Below are positions 1 through 6,128 of a stretch of 7,410 nucleotides of DNA, piece after piece; position 1 is the stretch's first letter, and every line of letters starts with the position of its first letter. The translations under genes were made by a program, and so were the position numbers. Origin of the DNA: Phycisphaerales bacterium (lineage in GTDB: Bacteria > Planctomycetota > Phycisphaerae > Tepidisphaerales > Tepidisphaeraceae); the NCBI GenBank assembly GCA_028288905.1, contig JAQGHJ010000767.1, positions 1 to 7,410 on the forward strand, read 5' to 3'. The notes beneath the pieces were generated by a model, which worked only from the letters and a program-made list of their open reading frames with translations, made no database searches and was not told the DNA's origin.

Positions 1-1
1 G

Positions 2-1117
2 GCGGACGCGCGGGCAGACTTGGACGGGCGGCGGGCAGCCGCCGCGGCGTCGCGGCCGGGGGCGGGTCCGCCCGCACCGCCGCCGGCGATCGACCGGCTG
101 TTCGAGGTCGTGTCTGCGGCCGCGGCGGCCGAAGGGGGCGTGGTCGGCCGCCAAGGCCTTGCGGAGCAGGCCAGCGTCCGCGGGACGTCGGCGGCGTTCG
201 TCGCGGTGACCGCGGTCGAGCTGGGGCTGATGGGCTTGGCGTTCCGGGCGATCCTGCTGTACGCGTCGCAGCGGCGGCGGGCGGAAGAAGCTCTGGAGCG
301 TGCCCGCCGCGCCGCCGAGGACGACCGTGCCGCCGCCGAGGCGGCAAGGGCGGCGGCCGAGGACGCGAACCGAGCCAAGGACCGGGTTCTGACCACGGTC
401 AGCCACGACCTGCGGACCCCGCTCGGGAGCATCCTGTTGTGGACGCAGGTGGCCGGTCGCCAGACGGTCGAGCCTCAGGTACGGGAGGCGTTGGACGCGA
501 TCGCCCGATCGGCGACGGACCAATCCCGGCTGGTGGACGATCTGCTCGACGCCGCCCGGGCCGCCCGCGGCACGCTCCGCGTCGAGTGGGCGCCGCTCGA
601 CCTGCCCGACGTTGTCCGCCGCGGGTGCGAGGCGGTCCGCTCGGCGGCCGAGGCGAAACCGGTCGAACTGAACATCGACGTGTCGGACGGCGGGGCCGTG
701 GATGGCGGGGCGACGAACGGCGGGGTGGCGGAGGGCGAGCCGCCGGCGGCCGGTCACACGTTCGGCGACGCGTTTCGGCTCGGGCAGGTCGTCTGGAACC
801 TGGTCGGCAACGCGGTGAAGTTCACCCCGCCCGGTGGCCGGGTCGAAGTGCGGCTGTCCCGGCGGGAGGCGGGGTGGCTGCTGACCGTCCACGACACCGG
901 CCCCGGCATCCCGCCGGCGGACGTGCCGCGGCTGTTCGACCCGTTCTACCAAGCCGACCGGCCGAACATGCCGAAGGCCGGCGGCATCGGCATGGGCCTC
1001 GCAATCGTCAAGCGGATCGTGGCACTGCACGGTGGAACGGTCGAAGTTCTCGGTGGTGACGGGCAGGGGGCGACGTTCGCCGTGGCGATTCCGGACGCGG
1101 GGCCGCCAGCGGGATGA
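2..1117 (+). CDS. Sensor histidine kinase, C-terminal part (5' end outside window)
   Basis: This is the membrane-anchored transmitter half of a two-component sensor kinase. It autophosphorylates on histidine and passes phosphate to a response regulator that is not in view. The reading frame is open to the left edge, so the TTG at 20 is probably internal and the sensor region is cut off. Counting from that TTG, a hydrophobic segment lies at about 56-80, then an Ala/Glu/Arg-rich helical linker (about 85-122). The HisKA H-box VSHDLRTPL follows, with the phospho-acceptor His129. The HATPase_c domain shows the N-box (WNLVGNAVKF, about 259-268), G1 (DTGPGIP, about 292-298), F-box (LFDPFYQ) and G2 (GGIGMGLAIV, about 321-330). 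All catalytic blocks are intact. A glycine-rich insert (about 223-240) precedes the N-box. No receiver domain follows; the protein ends about 35 residues after G2. No cognate regulator is adjacent, so the signal is unknown. Confidence 0.93.
   Translation, partial: ADARADLDGRRAAAAASRPGAGPPAPPPAIDRLFEVVSAAAAAEGGVVGRQGLAEQASVRGTSAAFVAVTAVELGLMGLAFRAILLYASQRRRAEEALERARRAAEDDRAAAEAARAAAEDANRAKDRVLTTVSHDLRTPLGSILLWTQVAGRQTVEPQVREALDAIARSATDQSRLVDDLLDAARAARGTLRVEWAPLDLPDVVRRGCEAVRSAAEAKPVELNIDVSDGGAVDGGATNGGVAEGEPPAAGHTFGDAFRLGQVVWNLVGNAVKFTPPGGRVEVRLSRREAGWLLTVHDTGPGIPPADVPRLFDPFYQADRPNMPKAGGIGMGLAIVKRIVALHGGTVEVLGGDGQGATFAVAIPDAGPPAG
689..733 (+). repeat. Three tandem 15-bp units inside the histidine kinase gene
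   Basis: Copies begin at 689, 704 and 719, each opening with GGCGGGG and staying in frame. They encode three five-residue units, GGAVD, GGATN and GGVAE. They sit in the ATPase domain just before the N-box, in a loop that is usually short in this family. The pattern looks like expansion of a flexible surface loop by in-frame duplication followed by drift. Confidence 0.7.
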
Positions 1118-1172
1118 CACGCCATCCTCCCGCCTTCACCTTGTCGGGGATAGTGTGGCCGTCGGATCATGG

Positions 1173-1194
1173 GGACGGGCTTTTTGGCCGGTCC
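1173..1194 (+). terminator. Candidate stem-loop downstream of the histidine kinase gene
   Basis: GGACGGGC (1173-1180) pairs with GCCGGTCC (1187-1194), giving seven pairs and one G-G mismatch around a six-base T-rich loop. It lies 55 nt past the kinase stop codon. No T-run follows it, so classical intrinsic termination is uncertain. Confidence 0.35.
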
Positions 1195-1259
1195 GTTCCA
1201 CGCGACTGATCAACCCGTCTAGCCGGACGATCGCTATGAACTGGAGGCCCGACCGCTCA

Positions 1260-1304
1260 ACCGTCACGCTCGACGGTAAATGCTCTTTCGGGAGTCGCGC
1301 TCCC
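1260..1304. terminator. Two adjacent hairpins in the convergent gap
   Basis: ACCGTC (1260-1265) pairs with GACGGT (1272-1277) across six bases. GGGAG (1290-1294) pairs with CTCCC (1300-1304) across TCGCG. Both stems are perfect and short. On the + strand a weakly T-rich stretch (CTTGTTT, 1314-1320) follows at some distance. They may help stop transcription from either side, but short stems are common in DNA this GC-rich. Confidence 0.25.
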
Positions 1305-1346
1305 AGTCGCTCGCTTGTTTAAGAACGCTTCGACCGGCGGATCAGA

Positions 1347-1380
1347 CGCGGGGCAAGCGTTCGCGACATGTCGCCCCGCG
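1347..1380 (-). terminator. Stem-loop one base after the bactofilin-like stop codon
   Basis: CGCGGGGC (1347-1354) and GCCCCGCG (1373-1380) are a perfect 8-bp inverted repeat around an 18-base loop, which itself contains a small GCG/CGC stem. Read on the - strand, the stem begins one base after the TGA of the bactofilin-like gene. No T-tract follows, so it may terminate with Rho or protect the 3' end. Confidence 0.45.
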
Positions 1381-1381
1381 G

Positions 1382-1744
1382 TCAGTGCCCGACCCGCGCC
1401 TTCGGGTCCACCTGCGTCTCACCGTCCTCGGTCAGGACGTCCCCCTGCACGTTGGCTGACGCCTCAAGGTAGAGCCGCCCGCCGAGGTTGCGGGCGTACT
1501 TGCCGACCACGCCGCTGACGATCACCTTCGCCCCGTCCTTGACGATCAGGTCGCCGGTCACGCTGCCGTACACGTGGACCCGGCCGCCGTGCAGGACGGT
1601 CAGGTTGCCGTAGATCGTGCCGCGGCAGTAGAACTTCGACCCCTTGATGGCCGTCACGTTCCCGTCGATCGTCCCCCACAGGGTGTACGGCTGCTCGATC
1701 GTGAGGTCGCCGGTGATCTGGCCGCGTTCTTCTCTGGCTTGCAT
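1382..1744 (-). CDS. Small bactofilin-like (polymer-forming cytoskeletal) protein
   Basis: This 120-residue protein is built of beta-helix repeats. Turn motifs of the form G-[TSV]-[IV]-x-G recur with an 18-residue period at residues 24 (GTIDGN), 42 (GTIYGN), 60 (GSVTGD) and, degenerately, 78 (GVVGK). They are preceded by GQITGD at 8 and followed by NVQGDV near 99. This matches the bactofilin family, whose members self-assemble into nucleotide-independent filaments that scaffold cell-shape or envelope enzymes. It has no signal peptide, no membrane segment and almost no N-terminal tail, so it lacks the membrane-targeting extension many bactofilins carry. The ATG start is firm because an in-frame TAA lies nine bases upstream. 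No SD site is visible. It lies 145 nt downstream of a membrane-protein gene on the same strand and could be expressed from that transcript or its own promoter. Another short beta-helix protein is the main alternative. Confidence 0.65.
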   Translation of the reverse strand: MQAREERGQITGDLTIEQPYTLWGTIDGNVTAIKGSKFYCRGTIYGNLTVLHGGRVHVYGSVTGDLIVKDGAKVIVSGVVGKYARNLGGRLYLEASANVQGDVLTEDGETQVDPKARVGH

Positions 1745-1889
1745 GGTGTGTAGTTAGGGGTGTCGGTGCGGTCGCGATGCCGGACGGTCCTGTTCGCCAG
1801 TTACGGGTCGGCTTGAAACTCATGCCGGGGCGGCCGGGGCGAGTTTGAACCCCAAGCGGGACGGGCCGCCTTTGCTAGCGATCAGATCG
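1745..1889. other. Intergenic region upstream of the bactofilin-like gene
   Basis: These 145 nt separate two co-directional minus-strand genes. The region holds an imperfect inverted repeat: AAACTC (1816-1821) opposite GAGTTT (1841-1846), a 19-base GC-rich interval, and one mismatch before two more outer pairs. This could be a weak terminator for the upstream gene or a binding site. No convincing -10/-35 pair was found for the bactofilin-like gene. Confidence 0.35.
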
Positions 1890-2726
1890 TCAGGAGACGA
1901 TCGCGATGTCCTTCTGGTTCGTCGTCACCTCGACGTTGATGTCGGCCTCGCCGAGGGCGTACCGCAGCCCGCGGCCGCTCTTGAACTGCACCGTCAGCAA
2001 CAGCAGCAGGGCGAGCGCCGGCATGCCGACGTACCGGCCCCAGAACCAGACGGCGTTCGGCCAGATCGCGGCGGGCTCACCGGCCTTGGCCGCGGGGTCG
2101 AACTTTTTGGCGTAGTCCCGCTTCAACTCGGCGTACGTGTACGTGGCCCCGGGCCACTTGAACGCCGGCTGCTCGGACACGCCGGCCGGCGACCCGGCGA
2201 CGGCGTAGTCCCCGCTCTGAATTAGGAACGTCTGCCACGGCACCAGAAGCACGACCAACAGCACGCCCCAGATGAACGCCCCGGTCACGCTCGACACCCC
2301 GATCAGCCGGCCGACGAGCATGATCGTCACGAGCAACAGCATCACGACCGCCATTACGATGCTTAAAGCGACCGCCCCGAACGTGGTCAGCGGGATGACG
2401 TAGCGGACGAGCATCTCCACGTCCCGGCCCGTCGCGGGGGCGACCGGCTGGGTCACGAGCGTCGACGGCTGGGTGGCCGCCGCGTCGGCGACGGCGGCGG
2501 GCTGGGTGGCAGGGTCGGCGGCGGCGGGCGGTGCCATCACGGTCGAACTCGCGACGGGCGCGGTACCCAGACGAACCACGCCGAACCGGGCGAGGAAGAA
2601 CGACGCGAGCTGGAGCAGGATCATCACCAGCAACAGGAGGAACAGGAGGTTCTTCGCCCGGCGGGCGGTCATCAGGGCGTCGGCGTAGTCGGCCGCGACG
2701 GCCAACGGGGTGGATGATCGCATCAT
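1890..2726 (-). CDS. Multi-pass membrane protein of unknown function
   Basis: This is a 278-residue protein whose family I do not recognise. Hydrophobic segments lie at about 27-47, 108-138, 148-170 and 232-247, so roughly four or five membrane passes. Between the first two is a Pro/Ala/Thr-rich stretch (about 55-100) with three T-Q-P triplets, probably a flexible loop outside the membrane. A polar segment (about 171-230) rich in Tyr, Trp and Lys sits between later passes. The C-terminus is short and polar. The frame stays open far upstream, but ATG-ATG at 2726 is the clear start: AAGGAGA lies nine bases before it, and the upstream extension is arginine-rich and crosses the neighbouring gene. 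A sigma-70-like promoter lies just upstream. It diverges from the small membrane protein at 2912. Confidence 0.8.
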   Translation of the reverse strand: MMRSSTPLAVAADYADALMTARRAKNLLFLLLLVMILLQLASFFLARFGVVRLGTAPVASSTVMAPPAAADPATQPAAVADAAATQPSTLVTQPVAPATGRDVEMLVRYVIPLTTFGAVALSIVMAVVMLLLVTIMLVGRLIGVSSVTGAFIWGVLLVVLLVPWQTFLIQSGDYAVAGSPAGVSEQPAFKWPGATYTYAELKRDYAKKFDPAAKAGEPAAIWPNAVWFWGRYVGMPALALLLLLTVQFKSGRGLRYALGEADINVEVTTNQKDIAIVS

Positions 2727-2735
2727 GGGCGGGCG

Positions 2736-2742
2736 TCTCCTT
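2736..2742 (-). promoter_or_regulatory. Shine-Dalgarno site fixing the membrane-protein start
   Basis: On the - strand AAGGAGA ends nine bases before the ATG at 2726. It is the only strong ribosome binding site seen in the window and it excludes the longer upstream frame. Confidence 0.8.
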
Positions 2743-2764
2743 CGGGGGTGGTCGATCCGCCCCA

Positions 2765-2793
2765 TTCGTATCCCAAACCGCAGGGCCGTGCAA
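2765..2793 (-). promoter_or_regulatory. Sigma-70-like promoter for the 1890-2726 gene
   Basis: On the - strand TTGCAC (2793-2788) and TACGAA (2770-2765) are separated by exactly 17 bases. Each hexamer matches the consensus at three of six positions. Transcription would start near 2758, giving a leader of about 30 nt that includes the SD site. Confidence 0.45.
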
Positions 2794-2907
2794 TTCGCGA
2801 CCGGCTGATGTCGTCCCGCCCGACGGAGGCGGACGGGCCGCCGGCGATCCGAAACGCCCGGTGTTTCGCGGACGCGACCAGTGTGGCTTCGGCCGCCGCC
2901 GGCGCGG

Positions 2908-2913
2908 TACGAT
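2908..2913 (+). promoter_or_regulatory. Candidate -10 box giving a leaderless start
   Basis: TACGAT matches TATAAT at four of six positions and sits seven bases before the ATG at 2921. Transcription starting at normal spacing would begin at or next to that ATG. No clear -35 is seen. If this box is used, the ATG at 2912 inside it cannot be the start. Confidence 0.4.
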
Positions 2914-3232
2914 GGCGGGCATGACGGCCGACGCGACGCTCGCCTACCACACCCCGACGGCCGACCGCCGGCCACCGGCCCGCGGGTGGCTCGCAACGGC
3001 ACTGCTGGCCGGGGGGCTGGGGCTGGTCTTCCTGGCGGGGTGCTTCCTGATAGGCGTGATGTCCGTCGTCAGCCCGGGCGGGTTCGGCCTCCGGAGCGCC
3101 CCCGACCGGTTGACCGTCCACCAAGGAATCCTGGTGGCCGTCCTTTACTTCTGTGCCGGCATCTGCCTCGTGACCGGGCTGGTTGTGCTGGCGGTTGCGA
3201 GCCGGACGTTGCTCCGCCTCGCCCGCTCTTGA
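2912..3232 (+). CDS. Small two-TM membrane protein, unknown function
   Basis: This protein has at most 106 residues and no recognised family. A polar, proline-containing N-terminus (about 1-24) is followed by a membrane helix at about 25-50. A short loop (about 51-71) and a second helix at about 72-96 follow, ending in an Arg-containing tail (TLLRLARS). This suggests a hairpin with both ends in the cytoplasm. Two starts are possible: ATG at 2912, or ATG at 2921 (103 residues), which fits leaderless transcription from TACGAT. The frame is open to 2531 but crosses the divergent promoter and the opposite gene, so the long version is rejected. The AAA ATPase gene starts 76 nt downstream on the same strand. 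The two may be co-transcribed, and this protein could be a membrane partner of the ATPase; that is inference from position only. Confidence 0.7.
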   Translation: MAGMTADATLAYHTPTADRRPPARGWLATALLAGGLGLVFLAGCFLIGVMSVVSPGGFGLRSAPDRLTVHQGILVAVLYFCAGICLVTGLVVLAVASRTLLRLARS

Positions 3233-3242
3233 AACGCCCTTG

Positions 3243-3283
3243 CTGCCGATGGCTTGTCCCCGCCGACCCGCGGTCGGCAGACC
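3243..3283 (+). promoter_or_regulatory. Competing stem-loops ahead of the AAA ATPase gene
   Basis: GCCGACC (3262-3268) and GGTCGGC (3272-3278) form a perfect 7-bp stem with a CGC loop. The right arm can instead pair with CTGCCGA (3243-3249) through TCGGCAG (3274-3280), also 7 bp. A third option is GGTC (3272-3275) with GACC (3280-3283). The stems are mutually exclusive. They could be a terminator for the gene ending at 3232 or a control element in the leader. No T-tract is present. Confidence 0.35.
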
Positions 3284-3308
3284 GGAACTCGCTGCCCCTC
3301 CACCTCCC

Positions 3309-4493
3309 ATGGCCGTCACCTACGACACGTTCGAGCGGTACCGGCAGAAGGGGCTCGACGCCCGGCGGGCCGGGCAGTGGGAGTCGGCCCGGGTTTACCT
3401 GCTGGAGGCGGCGCGGACGATGCTCGAGCTGAGCAAATCCGCCAGCGGGCCGGAGCTGACGCAGGCCCGCCGCGAGATGAGCCAGAAGCTGCTCGACCTG
3501 GCCAAGGACTGCGAGCGAGCCAAGGCCGAGAACCGGCGGGCCAACCAGCCCGCCCGCCGCGGCGGCACCGGCGGCGGGGCGTCGAGGGAGAACGCCGGGT
3601 CCGGCGGCGGCGGCGGAGGGGGAGACGACGGCGAGACCGACGCCAGCCAGTGGGTGGTGAAGGACAAGTCGACCCTCCGGTTCGCGGACGTCGCCGGGCT
3701 CGAGTCGGTGAAGCAGGACATCAAGCTCAAGCTCGTCTACCCGTTCGAGCACCCGGAGTTGGCGGCCAAGTTCGGCATCCGGGCCGGCGGCGGGGTGCTC
3801 ATGTACGGCCCGCCCGGGACCGGCAAGACGATGCTGGCCAAGGCGACGGCCGGCGAGATCGACGCGACGTTCTTCCTCATCAGCGCCGGCGACGTGCTCA
3901 GCAAGTGGGTCGGCGAGGCCGAGCAGAACATCAAGAAGCTCTTCGCCGCCGCGGCCAACGAGGAGCGGAGCATCATCTTCATCGACGAGATCGAGGCGCT
4001 CGTCCCCGCCCGGCGGGACGAGGGCGGCAGCAGCGTGATGCAGCGGGTCGTCCCGCAGATTTTGCAGGGCGTGGAGGGGTTCGACCGCAAGAGCGGCCGG
4101 GCGATGCTGCTGATGGGGGCGACAAACGTCCCGTGGCAACTCGACCCGGCCATGCTCCGGCCCGGGCGGTTTGACGAGAAGGTTTACATCCCGCTGCCGG
4201 ACTTGCCGGCGCGGAGGAAGATGCTCGACATCTACCTAGGCAAGCGGCCGGTCGACCCGGCCGTCGACCTAGACTCCCTGGCGACAAAGCTGAACGGCTA
4301 CAGCGGGGCCGACATCAAGTACGTGTGCGACCGGGCCGCCGTCATCCCGTTCCTGGCCAGCGTGGCGGCGGGGGCCGAAAGCCCGATCACCGGTGAGATT
4401 TTGGAAGAGGCGATCCGGGAGGCCCCGAAGTCGGTCACGCCGGAGATGATCCGGCGTTTCGAGGAGTGGGGGCGGGGTTCGGGGACGGGGTGA
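3309..4493 (+). CDS. Vps4/katanin-like AAA ATPase with N-terminal MIT-like domain
   Basis: This 394-residue AAA ATPase is expected to form a ring that threads substrates through its pore. Residues 1-75 look like three helices resembling an MIT domain (YRQKGLDARRAGQWESA, then LLEAARTMLELSK, then a Lys/Arg-rich third helix). A linker (about 78-118) holds seven consecutive glycines. The AAA core has FADVAGL (125-131), Walker A GPPGTGKT (167-174, Lys173) and pore loop KWVGE (199-203, aromatic Trp200). It also has Walker B IIFIDE (222-227, Glu227), sensor-1 Asn273 in GATNVPWQLD, arginines 284 and 287 in LRPGRFD, and GYSGADI (330-336). The C-terminus (SVTPEMIRRFEEWG, 375-388) matches the terminal helix of the Vps4/katanin/spastin clade. 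The Vps4 beta-domain insertion appears absent. ATG 3309 is chosen because MIT-like sequence begins there; upstream in-frame ATGs (3183, 3249) add low-complexity sequence or overlap the previous gene. No SD site is present. Domain class is firm, cellular role unknown. Confidence 0.9.
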   Translation: MAVTYDTFERYRQKGLDARRAGQWESARVYLLEAARTMLELSKSASGPELTQARREMSQKLLDLAKDCERAKAENRRANQPARRGGTGGGASRENAGSGGGGGGGDDGETDASQWVVKDKSTLRFADVAGLESVKQDIKLKLVYPFEHPELAAKFGIRAGGGVLMYGPPGTGKTMLAKATAGEIDATFFLISAGDVLSKWVGEAEQNIKKLFAAAANEERSIIFIDEIEALVPARRDEGGSSVMQRVVPQILQGVEGFDRKSGRAMLLMGATNVPWQLDPAMLRPGRFDEKVYIPLPDLPARRKMLDIYLGKRPVDPAVDLDSLATKLNGYSGADIKYVCDRAAVIPFLASVAAGAESPITGEILEEAIREAPKSVTPEMIRRFEEWGRGSGTG

Positions 4494-4513
4494 GGACGGC
4501 TTAGTCTGCCCCA

Positions 4514-6088
4514 TTACGTGCCGCCGCGAGCACCCGGCGTGGGACTGTCGCTCTGGGCCGCACCCGCCGCCTCGAACAGATAAGCCGCCCCGCCGTGCCC
4601 GTCGAATTTGTCGAGGAGCCTGCCCGCTGCCCGGGCCGGGGCGAGCAGTCCGGGCAGATACCGTTCGTGCCCGGGCATGTAGGCGATGACCACCCAATAT
4701 CGCCGGCCGGCCAGTTCGCCGCCGGCTTGTGGAAAGGCCGGCAGCCACCGCGGCGCGGGCCCGCCCGCCACGTCCGGCCGGCCCGCCGGTGGCCAGTAGC
4801 ACAGGAACTGGAACGGGTTGGGATTGCAGTAGATCACGTCGCCCGGCTGGTACCTCGCCGCGACGAACTCGACGGCAGGCCGGACGTGGGCCCGCGTCCG
4901 CGGAACGATGAGGGAGTAGGCGCACGACGCGGCCGGCACCGCGAGCAGGACGCCTAGCGCCACCACCGCCCGCCGCGGGCCGACGGCGGCGAGCCGGACG
5001 GCAACCGCCCCGAACCCGATGCCGGCCAGCAGCAGCACACCGGGGACGAGGAACGTCGTGAGCCGCTTGCCGTCGAACGGGTAGCGGTGGACGCAGGCGG
5101 CGGCGACCGCAACGCCGACCGGTAGCCACAGGGCACCCAGCACTTGCCACCGCCGGCCGCGGGCCAGCGCCACGGTCCCGATGACGACCAGCGGCAGCAC
5201 CACCGGCCCGAGCGGCTCGCAGGCGGATTGGCACAGATCGTACAGGTGCAGCGCCAGCCACTTCGCGAACGCCAACGGCCGGGTCAGGTCGGCGAAGTGC
5301 TCCGCCCAGAACTCCTCCAGCTCGGCTGACTGTTGGTGCCGCGCGACCGTGACGTAAAGGACGAGGAATGACGCCGCGACCAGCAGGTTGCACGCGGCAA
5401 AGATCAGGACGCCTCGCAGCAGCCGGCGGCCGGCGGCGGGATCGACCGCTGCCGGCCGCACGACGGCCGGCAGCAGGGCGAGGCTCAGCCCGGCGAACGC
5501 GAACACCGCCGGAAACGAGAACCAGACCAGCCCGGCGGCGGCGCCGCCCGTCTGGGTCAGCCGGACCGATGCGGACGTCCGGCCGGCACCAGCGAGCGCC
5601 GTCGCGGTCAGGACGAGTGCCACCAGCGCGTCGCCGCCGTACGGCTTCACTTCGGAGGCCCGCCAGATCAGGCGGTCGGACAGCGCGAACAGGCCGACCG
5701 TCGCCAGCACCGCATAATTAGCCGCCGGCCGCCCCGGCCCGGCCGCCGCCAACGCTCGGGCGACCCGGGCGATCAGCAGGAGCGACGCCAAACCCGCGGC
5801 GAGCGGCAGCAGACGCAAACCGAGCTCCGACGCCCCCCACGCCCAAGCGGCCGCCCGCTCGACGAGCAGGAACAGCGGCGGGGCGGCCTGGTGGTGCGCC
5901 AGCCGGCCCATCAGCTCGGACGCCGTCTTGTCCCGAAGGTTCAGGACAAGGAACGACTCGTCCTCCCAGAACGAACGGCGGGACAGGTACTGTGCGACCC
6001 GCGCCACCACCCCGGCCAACATCAGGGCGAGCAAGGTGAGGCGGCATTCGCGGTCGGTGGTGCCGGCGGCGGGCTGGTACGTGGACAC
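4514..6088 (-). CDS. GT-C membrane glycosyltransferase (GT39/PMT-like)
   Basis: This polytopic enzyme (524 residues from the chosen start) probably transfers a sugar from a lipid-phosphate donor to a periplasmic acceptor. After TM1 (about 16-35) the first outer loop carries W-E-D-E (41-44), the acidic pair typical of this fold. H-H-Q-A-A-P-P-L-F (65-73) follows, then SEVKPY (145-150). Many hydrophobic helices fill the middle. A soluble C-terminal part (about 390 onward) contains GDVIYCNPNPFQF and is probably periplasmic. Donor and acceptor cannot be told from sequence. The start is uncertain. The frame is open to an ATG at 6391 inside recQ, and GTG occurs at 6178 and 6088. GTG 6088 is preferred because it leaves a short tail before TM1 and because codons upstream of it are unusually A/T-ending, unlike the gene. 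ATG 6022 would cut TM1. The gene ends 20 nt from the AAA gene, convergently. Confidence 0.82.
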   Translation of the reverse strand: MSTYQPAAGTTDRECRLTLLALMLAGVVARVAQYLSRRSFWEDESFLVLNLRDKTASELMGRLAHHQAAPPLFLLVERAAAWAWGASELGLRLLPLAAGLASLLLIARVARALAAAGPGRPAANYAVLATVGLFALSDRLIWRASEVKPYGGDALVALVLTATALAGAGRTSASVRLTQTGGAAAGLVWFSFPAVFAFAGLSLALLPAVVRPAAVDPAAGRRLLRGVLIFAACNLLVAASFLVLYVTVARHQQSAELEEFWAEHFADLTRPLAFAKWLALHLYDLCQSACEPLGPVVLPLVVIGTVALARGRRWQVLGALWLPVGVAVAAACVHRYPFDGKRLTTFLVPGVLLLAGIGFGAVAVRLAAVGPRRAVVALGVLLAVPAASCAYSLIVPRTRAHVRPAVEFVAARYQPGDVIYCNPNPFQFLCYWPPAGRPDVAGGPAPRWLPAFPQAGGELAGRRYWVVIAYMPGHERYLPGLLAPARAAGRLLDKFDGHGGAAYLFEAAGAAQSDSPTPGARGGT

Positions 6089-6128
6089 CGCGTCGAGGAA
6101 CGAAGCTGGCTCGGCAATTTTTGGATGC

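Larger units (their letters stand above)
1118..1381. other. Convergent intergenic region, 264 nt, no gene seen
   Basis: This region lies between the ends of the histidine kinase gene (+) and the bactofilin-like gene (-). The short open frames across it carry mixed, A/T-ending codons and do not resemble protein. It holds four candidate stem-loops (1173-1194, 1260-1277, 1290-1304 and 1347-1380), as expected of a two-way termination region. No tRNA fold could be drawn. Confidence 0.5.

Noticed and set aside
1200..1330. Possible tRNA or small RNA in the convergent gap
   Set aside because: Short hairpins exist, but no cloverleaf, acceptor stem or T-loop could be placed.
2077..2922. 281-codon open frame on the - strand
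   Set aside because: It is a frame-shifted shadow of the membrane-protein gene at 1890-2726, Arg/Pro-rich with no hydrophobic segments or motif.
2727..3002. N-terminal extension of the membrane protein up to 3002
   Set aside because: The extension is Arg/Pro-rich, crosses the divergent promoter and the neighbouring gene, and bypasses a good SD site at 2736-2742.
3183..3308. Longer AAA ATPase starting at ATG 3183 or 3249
   Set aside because: These starts add non-conserved sequence that overlaps the previous gene or covers the inter-gene hairpin. The MIT-like helix begins right at ATG 3309.
3599..3626. GGC/GGA run as a possible unstable repeat
   Set aside because: It encodes the seven-glycine linker between the MIT-like and AAA regions, a normal feature of flexible linkers in GC-rich genomes.
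3069..4139. 356-codon open frame on the - strand opposite the AAA ATPase gene
   Set aside because: It shows no domain, has compositional bias (Leu, Gly, Arg, Pro) and is fully opposite a gene with intact catalytic motifs. GC-rich third positions leave few stops on the opposite strand.
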